Shown here: positions 60,546-64,000 of the stretch, piece after piece
Position numbering within the stretch: the first letter of the stretch is position 1
How the letters are laid out: each line of letters begins with the position of its first letter
Assembly (NCBI RefSeq): GCF_023898865.1
Contig: NZ_JAGSOV010000082.1
Span: forward strand, 1 to 64,000
DNA length: 64,000 bases
DNA from: Pseudonocardia humida
Lineage (GTDB): Bacteria > Actinomycetota > Actinomycetes > Mycobacteriales > Pseudonocardiaceae
Direction: 5' to 3'
Translations under genes and position numbers: made by a program
The notes under the pieces: generated by a model
What the model saw: only the letters and a program-made list of their open reading frames with translations
The model's database searches: none
Told to the model about the DNA's origin: nothing

Positions 60546-60647
60546 CGGGCGCGCGACCCGGCGGCGGTCCGCGGCGTACCGTGTCGCGGGCCGCCGGCCG
60601 GGGTAGGCAGTGGTGCAAGATCGACCGGCCCGACCCGAGGAGCACCC

Positions 60648-60827
60648 ATGAGCAGCGCCGAACGCCCCGAGGCCGACGTCGCCGAGCAGTCGCGCGACGT
60701 CGTCGAGGACGAGCAGACGATCGACCGGGGCGTGGAGGTCGATCCGGACGCGCCGCTCGCGGACGTCCTGGAGCAGCGGCAGGACGCCGGCTTCCCCGAC
60801 GAGGACGAGGCGCCGCACGCGGGCTGA
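60648..60827 (+). CDS. Small acidic protein (59 residues)
   Basis: A complete short gene: ATG preceded by CCCGAGGAGCACCC (strong site) and TGA at 60825. The protein is MSSAERPEADVAEQ..., with about 20 acidic residues of 59 and no hydrophobic core, ending GFPDEDEAPHAG. It looks disordered. I do not recognise it; codon third-position GC is typical of a real gene. Confidence 0.65.
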   Translation: MSSAERPEADVAEQSRDVVEDEQTIDRGVEVDPDAPLADVLEQRQDAGFPDEDEAPHAG

Positions 60828-60945
60828 TGCGCCCGCGCCGGACCCACCGGCCCGATCCGACCGCGCCGCCGCCCGCCGATCGCGCGGTTGGATCCGGCCG
60901 CCCCCGGCAACTCTGCGCTGTCGGGGCTCGGGGACGGAGAGTGAC

Positions 60946-61464
60946 GTGCGGCGATACCTGCGGGATCCCATCGTGCTGGTCAGCGGGGCGGTCGTGGCGA
61001 TCGGCCTGCTCATCGCGCTGCTCTGGGGAGCGAGCACCCCCGATTCGGCGCGGGAGTCGGCCGAGGACCGCGAGACGGTGGTCGTGACCGCGCCCCCCGA
61101 GCCCGCCGACCGCGACGCCGCCGACGACCCGGCGGGCCCGCTGGACCTGCAGGAGGTCAGCGACCTCAGCGACGTCGTCGGGCGCTCGGTCGTCGCCGAG
61201 GCGACCGACGTGCAGGGCGTGCCCGGCGACGAGGGCTTCTGGGTCGACGCCGGCGGCGAGTCGGCGTGGGTCCAGCTCTCGACCGCTGGCGAGAGCCCCT
61301 ACGAGATCCGCGGCGGCCAGCGCGTCCGCTTCGTGGGCGAGGTCGTGGCGCACGGCCCCGACTTCGCCCAACGACCCGAGTTCTCCGAGGTCGACGCGGA
61401 GGCGCTGGTCGAGGCCGGGGCGCACATCGAGGTCGACATCGCCGACCTGACCATCGTCGACTGA
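60946..61464 (+). CDS. Membrane-anchored OB-fold-like protein
   Basis: A 172-residue protein. One N-terminal membrane helix (IVLVSGAVVAIGLLIALLWG, residues 9-28), a disordered acidic linker, then a beta domain (VGRSVVAEATDVQGV, FWVDAGGESAWVQL, GQRVRFVGEVVAHG) resembling bacterial OB-fold domains. It should sit outside the membrane. The GTG start follows GGAGAGTGAC. Function unknown. Confidence 0.7.
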   Translation: MRRYLRDPIVLVSGAVVAIGLLIALLWGASTPDSARESAEDRETVVVTAPPEPADRDAADDPAGPLDLQEVSDLSDVVGRSVVAEATDVQGVPGDEGFWVDAGGESAWVQLSTAGESPYEIRGGQRVRFVGEVVAHGPDFAQRPEFSEVDAEALVEAGAHIEVDIADLTIVD

Positions 61465-61478
61465 GCGGGCACGGGGGG

Positions 61479-61895
61479 CTATGTGGTGCTGGGGCCGCCG
61501 GCCGGGCGCGCCGCAGGCCGGTCGTTCCACGACCCCGTCCGGGATCGGGTGCTCGAGCCCGCGGGCACGGCGGCACGGCGTACCTCCGCCAGCGCGGCCT
61601 GCCGCGCGACCCGGCCGGCCGTCTCCTCGGGCAGCCCGGTGATCGCCGTGGGCACCGAGGCCAGCGCCGCGTGGATCGCGTCGACCAGGGCGAGCGCCGA
61701 CTCCGCGGTCAGCTCCAGCGCGACCCGGTCGCCCGGGCCGCGCGCCGGGTCGACGAGGTCGATGTTGAGCGCGTGATCGGCGCGGGCGTGCACGGGGTGG
61801 TCGTAGTAGACCGTCGCCCGGGTCACCGGGACCCAGCCCGACCGGCCCTTCGCGCTGCCCTCGACGGCGGTCTGCTCGGTGTTGTAGGTGCACAT
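61479..61895 (-). CDS. DUF6295-like protein
   Basis: A 138-residue protein starting MCTYNTEQTAVEGSAKG, with WVPVTRATVYYDHPVHARA and ALNIDLVDPARGP, which I recognise as the DUF6295 pattern. The conserved part is about 95 residues; the last 40 are Arg/Pro-rich and may be extension past a lost stop. It lies 26 bp after the dienelactone hydrolase gene in the same direction. Confidence 0.7.
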   Translation of the reverse strand: MCTYNTEQTAVEGSAKGRSGWVPVTRATVYYDHPVHARADHALNIDLVDPARGPGDRVALELTAESALALVDAIHAALASVPTAITGLPEETAGRVARQAALAEVRRAAVPAGSSTRSRTGSWNDRPAARPAGGPSTT

Positions 61896-61921
61896 GGCGA
61901 GCCCTTCGGGATCGGGTCGGG

Positions 61922-62662
61922 TCAGGACAGGTGCCGGCCGAAGAAGGCGCGCACCTTCTCCCAGCCGTCCACCGCGGCGGCCTGGCGGTAGGCGGGCCGG
62001 TCGGTGGAGAAGAACCCGTGCCCGGCGTCGGGGTAGCTGTGGAACTCGTGCTCCTTGCCGTGGCGGGTGAGCAGCTCGTCGAGCTCGGCGACCTCCTCGG
62101 GGGTGGGGTTGCGGTCCTCGTCGCCGAACAGGCCCAGCACCGGGCAGCGCAGGTCGACCAGCGCGTCACCGATCGGGTCCCAGTCGATGCCGATCGCCGA
62201 CGGCGGCGAGCTGAGCACGAACGCGCCGTAGCAGTCGACCGCGGCGTCGATCGGCAGCCGGCAGCCGGCCAGCAGCGACTGCCGCCCACCGGAGCAGTAG
62301 CCGATGGTGGCGACCCTGCCGTTGGCCGAGCCCAGGCCGCGCAGGTGCTCGACCGCGGCCCCGACGTCGCCGAGCATGCGCTCGTCGGGCACCCCGCCCG
62401 CGGCCCGGGAGGCGGCCGCCGCGTCGTCCGGGTCGGCGCCGGGCGCGTCGCGGTGGTGCAGGTTGGGGCAGATGGCCGCGTAGCCCCACGCCGCGAACCG
62501 GCGGGTGATCTCCTTGGTGCCGGCGTCCCAGCCGGGCATGTGGTGGATCACCACGACCCCTCCCGTCGGAGGGCCGTCGATCGGGTGAGCCAGGTACGCG
62601 TCGATCGCGTCGCCGCCCGCCCCGGTGATCGTGATCAGTCCCGCCCGCAGCGCGTCGCGCAC
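61922..62662 (-). CDS. Dienelactone hydrolase family protein
   Basis: A 246-residue alpha/beta hydrolase with the Cys-Asp-His triad of dienelactone hydrolases: GYCSGGRQSLLAG near 121, LFGDEDRNPT near 180 (Asp) and YPDAGHGFFST near 210 (His). IHHMPGWDAGTKEITRRFA near 40 is the oxyanion region. It opens lactones or esters; the substrate here is unknown. The downstream DUF6295 gene is a likely operon partner. Confidence 0.85.
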   Translation of the reverse strand: MRDALRAGLITITGAGGDAIDAYLAHPIDGPPTGGVVVIHHMPGWDAGTKEITRRFAAWGYAAICPNLHHRDAPGADPDDAAAASRAAGGVPDERMLGDVGAAVEHLRGLGSANGRVATIGYCSGGRQSLLAGCRLPIDAAVDCYGAFVLSSPPSAIGIDWDPIGDALVDLRCPVLGLFGDEDRNPTPEEVAELDELLTRHGKEHEFHSYPDAGHGFFSTDRPAYRQAAAVDGWEKVRAFFGRHLS

Positions 62663-62730
62663 CCCGGCACCTCCCGCATCCCGACCGCAGCACCGGCCCC
62701 ACGGCCGGTGTGGATCGCCATACTGGCACC

Positions 62731-63879
62731 GTGGCGGGCAACGGGGCGGGCGGCGCGGCGGCGGGCGGGGCGGACGGGGCGGGCGAGACCGCGGGCGAGG
62801 TCGAGGTGGTCCCGGTCGACCTGCTGACCGCGACGGTCCGCGACGTCTTCGCCGCGGCCGGCTGCGACGCGACCGAGGCGCGACGCGTCGCCGCCGACCT
62901 GGTCGGGGCCAACCTCACCGGGCACGACAGCCACGGCGTGGTGCGCGTGCCGCTCTACGTGCAGTGGCTGCGCGCCGGCCACGTGCACGCCGGGCGCTCG
63001 GCCCGGGTGGTCACCGACGGCGGCGCCTTCGTGGTGCTCGACGGCGACGCCGGCCTCGGCCAGACGGTCGCCGCGGAGGCCGTGGCGATGGGCGTCGAGC
63101 GGGCGAGGGCGCAGGGCTCGTGCATCGTCGCGCTGCGCAACGCCGGGCACATCGGTCGGGTCGGGGGCTACGTCGAGACCGCGTTGTCCGCCGGGCTGAT
63201 CTCGCTGCACTTCGTCAACGTGGCCCGCTCGGCGCTGGTGGCCCCGTTCGGCGCGGTCGAGCGCCGCTTCTCCACGGCGCCGGTGGCGATCGGCGTACCG
63301 CTGCCCGGGCGCCCCCTCGTGCTCGACTTCGCCACGTCGCTGGTGGCCGAGGGCAAGGTCCAGGTGGCCTCGCACGGCGGCAAGCCCCTCCCGCCCGACG
63401 CGCTCATCAGCGCCGACGGCGAGCGCTCCGGCGACCCCCGCGTGCTCTACGGCGACTACGCCGAGACCGACCTGCGCTCGGCGGCCAACGGCACCGGCGC
63501 GATCCGGGCCTTCGGCGAGCACAAGGGCTCCGGGCTCGCGCTGGTGGTCGAGCTGCTGGCCGGGGCGTTCACCGGGGGCGGGTGCGCCGGGCCGCCCGGG
63601 GGGCCGCCCGGCATCGCGAACGGGATGCTCTCGGTCTACCTGTCGCCCGAGCACTTCGGAACGCGCGAGGAGTTCGAGCGGATCGGCCGCGAGTACCTGG
63701 ACTGGGTGCTGTCGGCGCGGCCCGCGGACGCCGCCGAGCCGGTGCTCGCCCCCGGCGACCCGGAGGCCCGCACCCGGGCCGCCCGCACCGCGGGCGGCGT
63801 GCCGCTCTCGGCGGGCACCTGGGCCGCCCTCCGGCGCACCGCGGCCGAGCTCGGGGTCGCGGTGGCCGCGGCCGGGTAG
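62731..63879 (+). CDS. Ldh-family (malate/L-lactate dehydrogenase type) oxidoreductase
   Basis: A 382-residue NAD(P)-dependent dehydrogenase of the Ldh/MdhII family: GHDSHGVVRVPLY near residue 65 (catalytic His), GDAGLGQTVAAEA near 105, NAGHIGRVGGYVETAL near 137, DFATSLVAEGKV near 205, and a late EHKGSGLALVVELLAG. The family reduces 2-keto acids such as (S)-sulfolactate or ureidoglycolate. I chose GTG 62731 (VAGNGAGG), with CATACT 12 bp upstream as a possible -10 of a leaderless mRNA; GTG 62710 is possible. Confidence 0.85.
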   Translation: MAGNGAGGAAAGGADGAGETAGEVEVVPVDLLTATVRDVFAAAGCDATEARRVAADLVGANLTGHDSHGVVRVPLYVQWLRAGHVHAGRSARVVTDGGAFVVLDGDAGLGQTVAAEAVAMGVERARAQGSCIVALRNAGHIGRVGGYVETALSAGLISLHFVNVARSALVAPFGAVERRFSTAPVAIGVPLPGRPLVLDFATSLVAEGKVQVASHGGKPLPPDALISADGERSGDPRVLYGDYAETDLRSAANGTGAIRAFGEHKGSGLALVVELLAGAFTGGGCAGPPGGPPGIANGMLSVYLSPEHFGTREEFERIGREYLDWVLSARPADAAEPVLAPGDPEARTRAARTAGGVPLSAGTWAALRRTAAELGVAVAAAG

Positions 63880-63962
63880 TTCGCACGTCCCCCGGCACGG
63901 TTTCGGACGCCGCGCCGGGGTCATCCCGCCAGTGCGGCGGAGCCGGAGGAGAGGCGGAGCGG

Positions 63963-64000
63963 ATGAGCACCCAGGGATCGGACCGCGGGACCGGGCGCGG
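63963..64000 (+). CDS. Start of a gene cut by the window edge
   Basis: ATG at 63963, preceded by GGAGGAGAGGCGGAGCGG, opens a frame (MSTQGSDRGTGR) that runs off the window. The strong ribosome site suggests a real gene; nothing can be said of its product. Confidence 0.5.
   Translation, partial: MSTQGSDRGTGR

Noticed and set aside
61479..61600. Separate small gene in the Arg/Pro-rich end of the DUF6295-like gene
   Set aside because: No start signal or recognisable protein in any frame; better read as a C-terminal extension.

Overview
The window is high-GC actinobacterial chromosome. Frequent GTG starts, GTGA/ATGA stop-start overlaps, F420-type oxidoreductases, an AfsR/SARP regulator, a BldC-like protein and a DUF2795 protein point to a Pseudonocardiaceae-like organism (Pseudonocardia or a relative); the genus is inference. 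I saw no rRNA, tRNA, CRISPR array or prophage.

Layout. 1-180: fifteen 12-bp tandem repeats. 0.25-13.5 kb: carotenoid membrane protein, F420-type luciferase-like oxidoreductase, YihY membrane protein, secreted alkaline phosphatase, an XRE regulator facing an F420-type PPOX enzyme, a decayed FMN-reductase gene with a DsbA-like gene, a CoA-transferase relative, a MarR/drug-efflux pair, an MHS-type MFS carrier and an acyl-CoA ligase ending in a perfect 23-bp palindrome. 13.6-30 kb: methyltransferase, AfsR/SARP regulator, PIG-L deacetylase and a run of regulator/target pairs with visible palindromic operators (TetR/membrane protein, XRE-cupin/acetyltransferase, MarR/PPOX, ArsR/PLP enzyme, TetR/FAD monooxygenase), plus an ABC-F ATPase. 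30.7-38 kb: the most interesting block. Six genes with overlapping ends encode a DMT-type transporter, a KAS III, a GT2 glycosyltransferase, a cytochrome P450, an OleC-like AMP ligase and an OleD-like reductase; a second P450 converges on them. This resembles long-chain olefin/beta-lactone biosynthesis without OleB and with added oxidation and glycosylation steps, so a tailored (glyco)lipid beta-lactone is a reasonable guess.

38.06-39.83 kb: an apparently intact IS200/IS605 element (tnpA and tnpB divergent, identical terminal hairpins). It sits directly against the 5' end of the second P450 and removed the stop codon of an acetyltransferase gene. 40.4-51.6 kb: a serine hydrolase, then an eight-gene catabolic operon (NitT/TauT-type ABC importer, two amidohydrolases, creatininase-family enzyme, FAD-linked oxidase, methylene-THF reductase-like protein) divergent from an XRE-cupin regulator. 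It probably imports and breaks down an N-containing, perhaps N-methylated, small molecule.

51.7-64 kb: TetR/sugar dehydrogenase pair with two operators, an amidohydrolase that lost metal ligands, an alpha/beta hydrolase, then a stress and envelope region (manganese catalase, holin-like membrane protein, DUF3618 protein, second F420-type luciferase-like enzyme, Dps, SurE, DUF2795, small proteins), a DUF6295/dienelactone-hydrolase pair, an Ldh-type dehydrogenase and the start of a further gene cut by the window edge.
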